From: UBA7803 sp041395905
Lineage (GTDB): Bacteria; Pseudomonadota; Gammaproteobacteria; Pseudomonadales; Azotimanducaceae
Length of the DNA: 64,000 nt
NCBI GenBank assembly: GCA_041395905.1
Contig: JAWKZP010000008.1
Location: 62,001-126,000, forward strand
Reading direction: 5' to 3'
The translations under genes were made by a program, and so were the position numbers. The notes beneath the pieces are model-generated. The model saw nothing but the letters and a program-made list of their open reading frames with translations, did no database searches and was not told where the DNA came from. Position 1 is the first letter of the stretch. Every line of letters begins with the position of its first letter. This document shows, piece after piece, positions 18,634-27,030 of this stretch.

Positions 18634-18655
18634 AAACCGTCTTGCTTGACTGTTT
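18634..18655. promoter_or_regulatory. best copy of the shared 22-bp operator
   Basis: This site matches AAAC-N-GTC-N6-GAC-N-GTTT at all 14 fixed positions. It lies in the 307-bp gap between the TonB receptor and the E1 alpha gene, about 120 bp before the E1 alpha start and 27 bp upstream of the receptor's -35 box. The remainder of the gap holds an AT-rich CGTTATAGAGTATC at about 18731 that could be a -10 region for the rightward operon, without a clear -35. Confidence 0.65.
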
Positions 18656-18775
18656 TCCCCGCCGAAGCGACTCTGTACCGATTTTCGCGGGGCGCCCCGT
18701 CTGCGGCCCGGCCACCTCCCAGCGCCGATTCGTTATAGAGTATCCGGCCAGGGATCCAGCACAGGGGAGAGACAC

Positions 18776-19747
18776 GTGACCAGCCAGATCACCGACAACG
18801 TCCTGCGCGACATGCATCACCGCATGGTGCGCATCCGCATCTTCGAAGAATCCGCCGGCAAGCTGATGGAAGACGGCAAGATTCCCGGTGCCCTGCACCT
18901 GTACGTCGGCCAGGAGGCGGTGGCCGCGGGTGTCATGGTGCACCTGTCCAACGACGACTGGATAACCAGCACGCATCGCGGCCACGGCCACCTGATCGCC
19001 AAGGGCGGCGAGTTCGACCGCATGTTCGCCGAGCTTTTCGGCCGCGCCACCGGTTACTGCAAGGGCAAGGGCGGCAGCATGCACATCTCGAACATGGATC
19101 TCGGCATGCTGGGCGCCAACGGCATCGTCGGCGGCGGCCCGCCCATTGCCGTGGGTGCCGCATTTTCGAGCAAGTTCCGCAGGACCACGAACGTCGCCTG
19201 CACCTTCTTCGGCGACGGTGCCAGCAACGAGGGCGCATTTCACGAGGCAGCCAACATGGCGTCGCTGTACAAGCTCCCCTGCATCTTCGTTTGCGAGAAC
19301 AACGGCTACGGCGAGTACACGTCCCAGGCCAACCACCAGGCCATCGTCGATGTTGCCGACCGCGCGGCCGGCTACGGCATGCCCGGCGTGATCGTCGACG
19401 GCATGGACGCAGTGGCCGTGTACGAAGCGGCGGGTGAAGCCATCGCCCGCGCCCGCGCCGGCGACGGCCCGACGCTGCTCGAATGCAAGACCTACCGCTT
19501 CTACGACCACGTCGGTGTGCGCGGCATGGGCCTCAGCTACCGCACCGATGAAGAGGTGGCCTACTGGAAGAAACGGGATCCCATCAAGCTGTTCGAGGCC
19601 CGCCTGGCCGAGCAGGGCATCCTGTCGGCCGAGCAGGCGGCCGCGGTGCACGAGGAGGTCACCCGTCAGGTGCGCGAAGGCATCGCCTTCGCCGAATCCA
19701 GCCCGCTGCCGGATCCGTCCGCGCTGCTCGAAGACGTTTACGCCTGA
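18776..19747 (+). CDS. acoA: acetoin/2-oxoacid dehydrogenase E1 component, alpha subunit
   Basis: A 323-aa thiamine-diphosphate E1 alpha subunit. It shows YVGQEAVAAGVM, the phosphorylation-loop region THRGHGHLIAKG, GKGGSMHI, then the TPP motif GDGASNEGAFHEA ... CENNGYGEY. Size and order match AcoA and small branched-chain E1 alpha subunits. GTG start at 18776 behind AGGGGAGAG. With beta, AcoX and E2 genes following, the locus has the acoABXC-type content known for acetoin catabolism. In this setting the physiological substrate is more likely a larger alpha-hydroxyketone or diketone formed by the ring enzymes (inference). Confidence 0.88.
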   Translation: MTSQITDNVLRDMHHRMVRIRIFEESAGKLMEDGKIPGALHLYVGQEAVAAGVMVHLSNDDWITSTHRGHGHLIAKGGEFDRMFAELFGRATGYCKGKGGSMHISNMDLGMLGANGIVGGGPPIAVGAAFSSKFRRTTNVACTFFGDGASNEGAFHEAANMASLYKLPCIFVCENNGYGEYTSQANHQAIVDVADRAAGYGMPGVIVDGMDAVAVYEAAGEAIARARAGDGPTLLECKTYRFYDHVGVRGMGLSYRTDEEVAYWKKRDPIKLFEARLAEQGILSAEQAAAVHEEVTRQVREGIAFAESSPLPDPSALLEDVYA

Positions 19748-19763
19748 GCCGGAGGAGACCACC

Positions 19764-20762
19764 ATGGCAGAAGCACAAGCGAAACCCCGAACCCTGCCCT
19801 ACGTGGCCGCAATCACCGATGGCGTGCGCGAGGTGTTGAAGGAATTCGACAACGCGTTCGTCGCCGGCGAGGACGTTGCCGGCGCCGGCAGCGTGTACGG
19901 CTACTACAACGGGCTGCTCAAGGAGTTCGGCCCGGACCGGATCTACGACACGCCCATTTCCGAAGAGGGCATCGTCGGCCTCGGCGTCGGCGCGTCGGCG
20001 ACCGGGTGCCGGCCCATCATCGATCTGATGTTCATGGACTTCATGGGCGAATGCATGGACGAGATCGCCAACCAGCTGGCCAAGATGCGTTACATGTTCG
20101 GCGGCAGCGCCAAGCTGCCGGTGACCATGCTCACCATGGCCGGCGCCGGCGCGAGCCTCGCGGCCCAGCACTCCCAGAGCCTCGAGGCCTGGATCTGCCA
20201 CCTGCCGGGGCTCAAGGTCGTGATGCCCACGACACCCTACGACGCCAAGGGGCTGATAATCGCCGCCGCCCGCGACGACAATCCCGTGATCGTCGTGCTG
20301 AACAAGATGTCCCTGGCCATGCAGGGCGAGGTTCCGGAAGGGTCGTACAGCATCCCGCTGGGCAAGGCCAACATCGTGCGGCCGGGCAGCAATCTCACCA
20401 TCGTCGCGCTCGGGCGCATGGTGCACGAGGCCCTGAAGGCGGCCGAGGCGCTCGAGGAGTTCGGCCTCGATGCCGAGGTGATCGATCCGCGCACGCTGCA
20501 GCCATTCGACACCGCGACGGTGGTGGAATCGGTGAAGAAGACTCATCGTGCCCTGATCGTGCACGAGGCGGTGCGGTTCGGCGGCTTCGGAGGCGAGATC
20601 GCGGCACAGATTCAGGAGGAAGCGTTCGACTACCTCGATGCGCCAGTGGGCCGGGTCGGCGCGCCGTTCTCGCCGGTTCCGTTCAGCCCGGCGCTGGAGA
20701 AGCACTACGTGCCGAATGCCGCGCGCATCGTCGCCGAAACCCGGCGTCTGCTCGGGCTGTGA
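19764..20762 (+). CDS. acoB: acetoin/2-oxoacid dehydrogenase E1 component, beta subunit
   Basis: A 332-aa transketolase-like E1 beta subunit. Visible are FVAGEDVAGAGSVYGYYNGL, the TPP-contact segment DTPISEEGIVGLGVGAS, HSQSLEAWICHLPGLKVVMP and the C-terminal domain VIDPRTLQPFDTATVVESV with RALIVHEAVRFGGFGGEI. It starts 16 bp after the alpha stop with a GGAGGAG site. Alpha and beta form the E1 heterotetramer that decarboxylates or cleaves the keto substrate and acylates the lipoyl arm of E2. Confidence 0.9.
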   Translation: MAEAQAKPRTLPYVAAITDGVREVLKEFDNAFVAGEDVAGAGSVYGYYNGLLKEFGPDRIYDTPISEEGIVGLGVGASATGCRPIIDLMFMDFMGECMDEIANQLAKMRYMFGGSAKLPVTMLTMAGAGASLAAQHSQSLEAWICHLPGLKVVMPTTPYDAKGLIIAAARDDNPVIVVLNKMSLAMQGEVPEGSYSIPLGKANIVRPGSNLTIVALGRMVHEALKAAEALEEFGLDAEVIDPRTLQPFDTATVVESVKKTHRALIVHEAVRFGGFGGEIAAQIQEEAFDYLDAPVGRVGAPFSPVPFSPALEKHYVPNAARIVAETRRLLGL

Positions 20763-20847
20763 CGCCGCGCGGCGCGCTGGACCGGTTCCGCGCCGGGCGC
20801 GCTGACCGCTCCCGGCGCACAGCACAGGCGACGGCCTGCCACCTTTC

Positions 20848-21909
20848 ATGGGCAGCATAGGCATCATTGCCAATCCCGCGTCCGGCAAGGACGTGCGCCG
20901 GCTGGTGGCGCGCGCGTCGGTGTTCGACAACCAGGAGAAGCAGGCCATCGTCCGGCGCGTCCTCATGGGCATAGGTGGCACGCTGCAGGCCATTGCCCCC
21001 TGCACCGCCGGAGCGGACCTTGGCGCAGGGCGCATCGATGCATCCGCAGTACGCATCGCCTGGCTGAACGACAGCCACGGCATCGTCGCCATGGCCCTGG
21101 ACGATGCCGGCGCCGGTCTGCCGCACTCACCGGTAACTGCCACCCGCACCGCAAGTGCCATGGACACTACCAGCGCCGCGCGCGCGTTGCGTGACCTCGA
21201 CTGCGACGTGGTGCTGAGCCTCGGTGGGGACGGCACCAATCGCGCCATCGCGCTGGGTTGGCCGACTGCACCGCTGATCCCGATCTCCACCGGCACCAAC
21301 AACGTCTTTCCGATTTTCGTCGAGGCGACGATTGCCGGCGCCGCCGCCGCGCTGCTCGCCAGCGGGCGCATCGATCTGGCGATGGTGGCGCCGCAGCACA
21401 AGCGCATCCACGTTCGGATCGACGGCGAGCGCGATGATCTGGCGCTGATCGATGCCGTGCTCACCGCAGATCGGTTCGTCGGCTCGCGGGCACTGCTGGC
21501 GCCCGAGCAGCTGCGGCTGGCCCTGTTGACCCGCGCGGACCCCGCTGCGGTGGGCATGACCGCCATCGGCGGGCTGCTTGCGCCGCTGGCCGAGCGCGAC
21601 GAAGGCGGGCTTCTGCTGCACCTGGGTGCTGCTCCGGGAGCAGCCGACGCCGCGCCCGCGTGCACGATCCACGCGCCCATTGCCCCGGGTCTGTACCGCA
21701 GCGTCGCCGTACGTCGTTGGCAACACACGGCAGCCGGGAAGCCCATTCAGGTGCGAGGACCCGGAGTGCTCGCGTTCGACGGCGAGCGCGAGCGCACGCT
21801 GAAGCCCGGTCAGCTGGCAACACTCAGCATCGAGCGCGACGGACCGCGCGTGGTCGACGTCGCGCGCACGCTGCGGCTTGCGGCCGAAGGCGGCTGCTTC
21901 CGGCACTAG
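20848..21909 (+). CDS. acoX: AcoX-like ATP-NAD kinase family protein
   Basis: A 353-aa protein with IGIIANPASGKDVRRLVARA at the start and the kinase core LSLGGDGTNRAIALGWPTAP with ISTGTNNVFP, hallmarks of the NAD-kinase/diacylglycerol-kinase fold. AcoX proteins are encoded in acetoin operons but their function has not been settled. The position here, between E1 beta and E2, is the strongest reason to call the complex acetoin-dehydrogenase type rather than pyruvate dehydrogenase. It starts 85 bp after E1 beta; that gap is GC-rich and holds nothing recognisable. Confidence 0.85.
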   Translation: MGSIGIIANPASGKDVRRLVARASVFDNQEKQAIVRRVLMGIGGTLQAIAPCTAGADLGAGRIDASAVRIAWLNDSHGIVAMALDDAGAGLPHSPVTATRTASAMDTTSAARALRDLDCDVVLSLGGDGTNRAIALGWPTAPLIPISTGTNNVFPIFVEATIAGAAAALLASGRIDLAMVAPQHKRIHVRIDGERDDLALIDAVLTADRFVGSRALLAPEQLRLALLTRADPAAVGMTAIGGLLAPLAERDEGGLLLHLGAAPGAADAAPACTIHAPIAPGLYRSVAVRRWQHTAAGKPIQVRGPGVLAFDGERERTLKPGQLATLSIERDGPRVVDVARTLRLAAEGGCFRH

Positions 21910-21957
21910 CATGCGGGAGCAGCGGACAACAACGCAGACAACGGGGAACAACTGACG

Positions 21958-23355
21958 ATGCCCACCGAGATATACCTGGTCAAAGTCGGCATGAACATGA
22001 CGGAAGGCGTGGTCGAGGAGTGGTACATCCCCGACGGTGGTCACGTCGACAAGGGCCAGCTGCTCTACCGTCTGGAAACGGAGAAGGTCAACCTGGACGT
22101 GGATGCCGAGACGACCGGCACGGTGCGCCATCTGATCGCAGAAGGCGTGACCATGCAGCCCGGGGACGTCGTCGGTTACATCTATGCCGCGGGCGAGGCG
22201 ATACCGGACACGCTGCCCGCGCCAGGCGCCGCGGCCGTACCGTCAGCGAGCACGACGTCCGCGCCGGTCACATCCAGCGCCGGTAGTAAGGCGACCGCCC
22301 GTGCCGACAGCGAGCGGATCTTCGCCTCGCCCATCGCCCGCCGCCTCGCCCGTGAACATGACCTGGATCTGGCGACGCTGCACGGCAGCGGCCCGGGCGG
22401 ACGCATCGTGGAAGCCGACGTGATCAACGCGCGCAGCGCCGCTTCCGCCCGGAGCCCCGCCGCACAGGGCCCGGGCGCCGCGGCGCCGCCGTCTTCACCC
22501 ATCGCCCGCAAGCTGGCGCGCGAGCTCGGCATCGACCTTGCCGGCGTAACCGGCACCGGTCCGGGCGGACGCATCACCAAGGAAGACGTCGAGGCCGCCG
22601 CAGTAGCGCCGGCTGCGCCGAGCGCCATGCCCGGCGATACGTCCGGCGATACGACCGGCGCGACGCGCGCGGATCGGAGCGTGCCCGTGAAGGGCATGCG
22701 TAGAACCATCGCACGGCGGATGTACGAGAGCCTGCAGAGCATGGCTCAGCTCACCATGAACATGGACGTGGTCATGGACGACGCCGTGCGCCTGCGTGCT
22801 CAACTCATGGACGAGTGGCGCGACGAGGGACTGAGACCTACCTACACCGACCTGGTGATACGCGCGGTAGCCAAGGCTCTGGAGAAGCATCCGCAGATGA
22901 ACGCCACGTTCGGCGAGGAGCAGATCACGCTGCTCGGGGCCATCAACGTGGGCATGGCGGTAGCGCTGGACGAGGGGCTGATCGTGCCGGTCGTGCAGAA
23001 CACCGGGCAACTGCCCATGCGCGCACTGTGCGAGGAAACCACGCGTCTGGCCGGCGCCGCCCGCGCCGGCACCCTGACGCCCGACGACCTGCAGGGTGGC
23101 ACTTTCACCGTCTCGACGCTGGGCATGTTCGGCGTGGATTCCTTCACGCCCATCATCAATGCGCCGCAGGTGGGCATTCTCGGCGTCAACCGGATCCGCG
23201 ACGACCTGGGCTGGGACGGCAACAACCCGGTGCGCCAGCAGCGCATGATGCTGTCCCTGACCTGGGACCACCGGGCCCTGGACGGCGCGCCGGCGGCCGC
23301 CTTTCTGGCGAGCGTGCGCGATCTGCTGGAAGCGCCCTATCGACTGCTGATATGA
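21958..23355 (+). CDS. acoC: dihydrolipoamide acyltransferase (E2) with two peripheral-subunit-binding domains
   Basis: A 465-aa E2. Order: lipoyl domain (residues about 1-80, lipoyl Lys43 in ETEKVNLDVD), an Ala/Ser linker, a first E3/E1-binding domain (about 121-157, FASPIARRLAREHDLDL), another Ala/Pro linker, a second one (about 179-213, SSPIARKLARELGIDL), then the catalytic domain ending with LTWDHRALDGAPAA (His438, Asp442). Most E2 chains have one binding domain; two here is unusual. No dihydrolipoamide dehydrogenase (E3) gene is in the window, so E3 is probably borrowed from a housekeeping complex. It follows AcoX by 48 bp. Confidence 0.9.
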   Translation: MPTEIYLVKVGMNMTEGVVEEWYIPDGGHVDKGQLLYRLETEKVNLDVDAETTGTVRHLIAEGVTMQPGDVVGYIYAAGEAIPDTLPAPGAAAVPSASTTSAPVTSSAGSKATARADSERIFASPIARRLAREHDLDLATLHGSGPGGRIVEADVINARSAASARSPAAQGPGAAAPPSSPIARKLARELGIDLAGVTGTGPGGRITKEDVEAAAVAPAAPSAMPGDTSGDTTGATRADRSVPVKGMRRTIARRMYESLQSMAQLTMNMDVVMDDAVRLRAQLMDEWRDEGLRPTYTDLVIRAVAKALEKHPQMNATFGEEQITLLGAINVGMAVALDEGLIVPVVQNTGQLPMRALCEETTRLAGAARAGTLTPDDLQGGTFTVSTLGMFGVDSFTPIINAPQVGILGVNRIRDDLGWDGNNPVRQQRMMLSLTWDHRALDGAPAAAFLASVRDLLEAPYRLLI

Positions 23356-23390
23356 CCAGCGCGTAGAGTGGCTTCACGGAGGTACGGAAG

Positions 23391-24266
23391 ATGAAGATTC
23401 GGCGCCTGACGCCCGTAATCGGTGCACAAGTAGACGGAGCGGATCTGCTGGCTCTGGACGACGCCGGCTTCGCCGCGATTCGACAAGCCCTGACGGACCA
23501 TCTGGTGCTGTTCTTTCGTGACCAGCCCCGGCTCGAACCGAGCCAGCAGATCGATTTCGCCGCCCGCTTCGGCCCGCTGCACGTGCATCCGGCGGCGCCG
23601 CACCTGGAAGGCCATCCGGAGCTGTTCGTCATCCACGCCCACAAGGATTCGAAGGTCGCCAACGGCAACGGCTGGCACACGGACGTTTCCTGCGACGAGG
23701 CGCCGCCGCTGGCCACCATGCTGCAGCTGCACACGCTGCCGAGCTGCGGCGGCGATACGCTGTTTTCCAGCATGTATGCCGCCTGGGAGACGCTGTCGTC
23801 CCCACTGCGGAGCTTTCTCGAGACGCTCAGCGCAACTCACGACTCCGAGCACATCTACCGCGGACGCTACGCCGATCGCGGCGTCGACGACAGCACCCGA
23901 ACCTATCCGCGGGCCAGCCACCCGGTGGCGCGAACCCATCCGGATTCGGGGCGCACCGCGTTGTACGTGAACCCGAGCTTCACCACCCGCATCAACGAGT
24001 TGGCACGCGAGGAAAGTCAGGCGTTGCTCGACTACCTGTTCCGTCACCAGCAACGGCCGGAATTCCAGGTGCGCTTCCAGTGGAGCGAAAACGCCATCGC
24101 GCTGTGGGACAACCGCTGCACGCAGCATTTCGCGCTGTGGGACTACTGGCCCGAGGAGCGCAAGGGGCATCGGGTCACCATCCGCGGCGAGCGGCCCTAC
24201 TTCGATCCCAGCGCGAACCGCCCGGCGGAGGCGCGAGCCTTGCGCCTTTCGCGCCAGCTGGCGTGA
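23391..24266 (+). CDS. TauD/TfdA-family Fe(II)/2-oxoglutarate dioxygenase
   Basis: A 291-aa dioxygenase. The iron ligands are His96-x-Asp98 (GWHTDVSCDE) and His246 (CTQHFALWDYW); the 2-oxoglutarate-binding Arg is in GHRVTIRGERP. Relatives hydroxylate next to a heteroatom and so release sulfite, phenol or amine from taurine, phenoxyacetates or alkyl sulfates. Substrate here is unknown. It begins 35 bp after the E2 stop with GGAGGTACGGAAG upstream, so it looks co-transcribed. It could remove a side group before CoA activation. Confidence 0.9.
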   Translation: MKIRRLTPVIGAQVDGADLLALDDAGFAAIRQALTDHLVLFFRDQPRLEPSQQIDFAARFGPLHVHPAAPHLEGHPELFVIHAHKDSKVANGNGWHTDVSCDEAPPLATMLQLHTLPSCGGDTLFSSMYAAWETLSSPLRSFLETLSATHDSEHIYRGRYADRGVDDSTRTYPRASHPVARTHPDSGRTALYVNPSFTTRINELAREESQALLDYLFRHQQRPEFQVRFQWSENAIALWDNRCTQHFALWDYWPEERKGHRVTIRGERPYFDPSANRPAEARALRLSRQLA

Positions 24267-24339
24267 TGAACCGTCCGGCGCAGCCGCACGGCGCGTCGCC
24301 GAAGCCAGCGGGCGCATGCGAGGCGTACGGGACGAGGCG

Positions 24340-24717
24340 ATGATCACCGCGCTCACCGAGGTTCACGACGGCTACCGGCAGTTCCGTTTCAGCGGCACCG
24401 CCGACGATCTGTCGCTGGTGCAGGCGGTGCGCAAACTCTGGCAGGAACCGGGCTACCATCCGGATCGACCCGAGATCTACGACTTCCGCTTCCTCGATTC
24501 GACCCTGGTATCACTGCACGGCCTGGCCGCCCTGCAGCGCATGAACGTGGAGATGCACGCAGACGCGCCGCTGCAGCGCGTGGCAGTTCTGGTCGGAGCG
24601 ACGCACCAGTACGCGCTGGCGCAGGCGGGCATTCCCTACAGCCGCAGCAGGGGCGCTGCCATGGCCGTATTCCACAGCGAGTCCGAGGCAGTCGCCTGGG
24701 TGACCGGCGCCGACTGA
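24340..24717 (+). CDS. small SpoIIAA/STAS-like protein of unknown function
   Basis: I do not recognise a specific family with confidence. The 125-aa product (from the ATG at 24340; an ATG at 24316 is also possible) has an alternating beta-alpha pattern: ALTEVHDGYRQFRFSGTADD, IYDFRFLDSTLVSLHGLAAL, RVAVLVGATHQYALAQAGI and VFHSESEAVAWV at the C-terminus. This resembles the SpoIIAA-like/STAS group of small proteins. It sits between the TauD-like and acyl-CoA ligase genes in the same direction and is probably part of that transcript. Confidence 0.6.
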   Translation: MITALTEVHDGYRQFRFSGTADDLSLVQAVRKLWQEPGYHPDRPEIYDFRFLDSTLVSLHGLAALQRMNVEMHADAPLQRVAVLVGATHQYALAQAGIPYSRSRGAAMAVFHSESEAVAWVTGAD

Positions 24718-24764
24718 GTCGCGATGGTTCACCGCACAAGCCAGCACCAGCACAGGGGGGCCAA

Positions 24765-26327
24765 TTGACGTACTTTTCCGACCGAATCGCCCGCGAGCGC
24801 GGGGCGCATTCCGCGCTCATCGACGAGCGCGGCTCGACCACCTGGGGACAGCTCAACGGGCGCAGCAATCAGCTGGTGCACGCGCTGCGGTCTCTCGGCC
24901 TGGATCCGGGGGATACCATCGCCGTGTACGCCGGCAACTGCCGCGAGTTCTACGAAATCATGATGGCTGCCGGCCACTGCGGGCTGATCTACGTGCCCGT
25001 GAACTGGCATTTCAGCGCCGAGGAGCTGGCCTACGTGATCGCCGACTCGGGAGCGCGGGTTCTGCTTGCGGAGGGCCCGCTTCTCGACACGGCCCGGGCG
25101 GCGGCCGGGCGCGGTGAGACCCCGGCGCTGGAAACCTGCATCGCGATCCGCAGTGCGGCTGCGACGGACATGCTCGACTACGAAGCGCTGCTCGCGGCAT
25201 ATCCGGAATCGGAACCGGAAGACCAGAGCGCCGGCGGGCCAATGTTCTACACCTCCGGGACCACGGGCCGCCCCAAGGGTGTGCGCTCGAGCACCTTCGC
25301 CGCAGGCGGCGGTCTGCAGATGCTGGAAATGATCGGCGCCGGGCTGTCACAGATGCTGCAGATCCCCCCCGATGGAACGACCTACGTGTGCGGGCCGGTC
25401 TACCACTCAGCGCAATGGGCGTTTTCATTCCTGCCGCTGCTCACAGGCAGCCGGGTGCTGATGCGGCACCGATTCGACCCGGCTGAGAGCCTGCGCCTGA
25501 TCGATGAGCATGCCGTGACCAACGTGCATCTCGTCCCCACGCAGTTTCACCGCCTGCTGCGTCTCGATGACGCGACCCGCAGCACGTTTTCCGGTGCCAG
25601 CCTGAAGATCGTCTGGCACGGCGCGGCGCCCTGCCCGCCCGAAGTCAAACGGCGCATGATCGACTGGTGGGGGCCCGTGATCGCGGAGTACTACGGCTCG
25701 ACCGAAGGTTCCATCGTCACCACTGCCAGCGCCGGTGAATGGCTTGCGCGGCCGGGCACCGTAGGCAAACCGACAGCGCTGGCGCAGGTGACCATCCGCG
25801 ACGACGGCGGTAACCCGCTGCCGGTCGGTGAACCCGGGCAGATCTACGTGAAGAATCTCATGGGCTCGGATTTCGAGTACCACAACGAGCCGGAGAAAAC
25901 CGCCGCCGTGCATCTGGAAGCCGCCACCTACACCTTCGGGGACATCGGCTATCTGGACGCGGACGGATACCTTTACCTGAGTGACCGCAAGATCGACATG
26001 ATCATCTCCGGCGGGGTGAACATCTATCCGGCCGAGATCGAGGCGGTGCTGGTGACACATCCGGCGGTAGAGGACGCGGCCGTGTTCGGCATTCCCAACG
26101 AGGAGTTCGGCGAGGAGGTCAAGGCCGCCGTGACCTTGCGTCCCGGCCACGTACCGGGCGAGGATCTCAGCAACGCGCTGATCGCTCACTGCCGGGCGCA
26201 TCTGGCAGGCTACAAGGCACCGCGCTCGATCGACTACGAGCGGGAAATGCCGCGCCACGAGACCGGCAAGCTGTACAAGCGCGTGCTGCGCGACCGCTAC
26301 TGGCAGGGCAGCGGCCGCCGCATCTGA
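24765..26327 (+). CDS. AMP-forming acyl-CoA synthetase
   Basis: A 520-aa ANL-superfamily ligase. The P-loop is FYTSGTTGRPKG (residues 161-172), followed by EYYGSTEG (A5), TFGDIGYLDADGYLYLSDRK (A7/A8 hinge) and the C-terminal catalytic-lysine segment HETGKLYKR. The TTG start at 24765 follows AGGGGGG. It should activate a carboxylate with ATP and CoA; the family resembles medium- and long-chain or terpenoid/steroid-acid ligases. Position downstream of the TPP complex suggests activation of a side-chain or ring-opened acid (inference). Confidence 0.9.
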   Translation: MTYFSDRIARERGAHSALIDERGSTTWGQLNGRSNQLVHALRSLGLDPGDTIAVYAGNCREFYEIMMAAGHCGLIYVPVNWHFSAEELAYVIADSGARVLLAEGPLLDTARAAAGRGETPALETCIAIRSAAATDMLDYEALLAAYPESEPEDQSAGGPMFYTSGTTGRPKGVRSSTFAAGGGLQMLEMIGAGLSQMLQIPPDGTTYVCGPVYHSAQWAFSFLPLLTGSRVLMRHRFDPAESLRLIDEHAVTNVHLVPTQFHRLLRLDDATRSTFSGASLKIVWHGAAPCPPEVKRRMIDWWGPVIAEYYGSTEGSIVTTASAGEWLARPGTVGKPTALAQVTIRDDGGNPLPVGEPGQIYVKNLMGSDFEYHNEPEKTAAVHLEAATYTFGDIGYLDADGYLYLSDRKIDMIISGGVNIYPAEIEAVLVTHPAVEDAAVFGIPNEEFGEEVKAAVTLRPGHVPGEDLSNALIAHCRAHLAGYKAPRSIDYEREMPRHETGKLYKRVLRDRYWQGSGRRI

Positions 26328-26374
26328 ACGCAATCGTCACGCACTTCGGTGCGCGCATACCTCGGGAACGCAAG

Positions 26375-26992
26375 ATGGGCTGGTACGAAACACACATACT
26401 GCCGAAGCTGATCGATCGAGCCTGCGGCCAGCCGCCCATGCGCGAGCTGCGCGGCCGCTATGTGCCCAAGGCTCGCGGCGCGGTGCTCGAGATCGGCATC
26501 GGCAGTGGCCACAACCTCGAGCACTACGGGCCCGACGCGGTCTCGATCACGGGCCTGGATCCGGCTGCGGAGCTGACCCGGGTCGCCGAGGAGCGCGCGC
26601 AGCGGATCCCCCAGCCGGTGAGCCTGGTGCGCATCTCCAGCGAAGCGATTCCCGAAGACGACGCCCGTTTCGACTCCGTGGTGTGCACCTGGACGCTGTG
26701 TTCGATACCCAACGTGTACGCGGCGCTGCGCGAGATGCACCGCGTGCTCAAACCCGGCGGCCGGCTGATCTTCATCGAGCATGGCCGCGCACCCGAGGCG
26801 TCGGTGCAGCGCTGGCAGCGCCGCATCGAACCGCTGTGGAAGATCATCGGGGGCGGCTGCCATCTGACCCGGGCCGCGGACGAGCTGATCCAGGACGCCG
26901 GCTTCCAACTGCAGAGCCTCGACAGCGGCTACGTACCCGGCCCCCGGTTCGCCGCATTCATGACCCACGGCATCGCCGTTCGGCCGCGCTGA
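26375..26992 (+). CDS. class I SAM-dependent methyltransferase
   Basis: A 205-aa methyltransferase. Motif I is AVLEIGIGSGHNLEHYG, motif II VSITGLDPAAE, and DDARFDSVVCTWTLCSIPNV and LKPGGRLIFIEHGRAPE follow; this is the order of the UbiE/METTL7-like group. It starts 47 bp after the acyl-CoA ligase. A methyl transfer in a degradation operon is unexpected; it may methylate a hydroxyl for detoxification or be a bystander. Substrate unknown. Confidence 0.88.
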   Translation: MGWYETHILPKLIDRACGQPPMRELRGRYVPKARGAVLEIGIGSGHNLEHYGPDAVSITGLDPAAELTRVAEERAQRIPQPVSLVRISSEAIPEDDARFDSVVCTWTLCSIPNVYAALREMHRVLKPGGRLIFIEHGRAPEASVQRWQRRIEPLWKIIGGGCHLTRAADELIQDAGFQLQSLDSGYVPGPRFAAFMTHGIAVRPR

Positions 26993-27030
26993 ACCGGACG
27001 CTGCCGAGACAGCCCGAAAGGAGTCCGATC

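Noticed and set aside
18776..20762. annotation as housekeeping pyruvate dehydrogenase E1
   Set aside because: The presence of AcoX, the small two-chain E1, the absence of an E3 gene and the shared operator with catabolic genes favour an acetoin-dehydrogenase-type complex.
19659..21746. 695-codon leftward open frame
   Set aside because: Antisense to E1 beta and AcoX, low-complexity Ser/Ala/Arg sequence.
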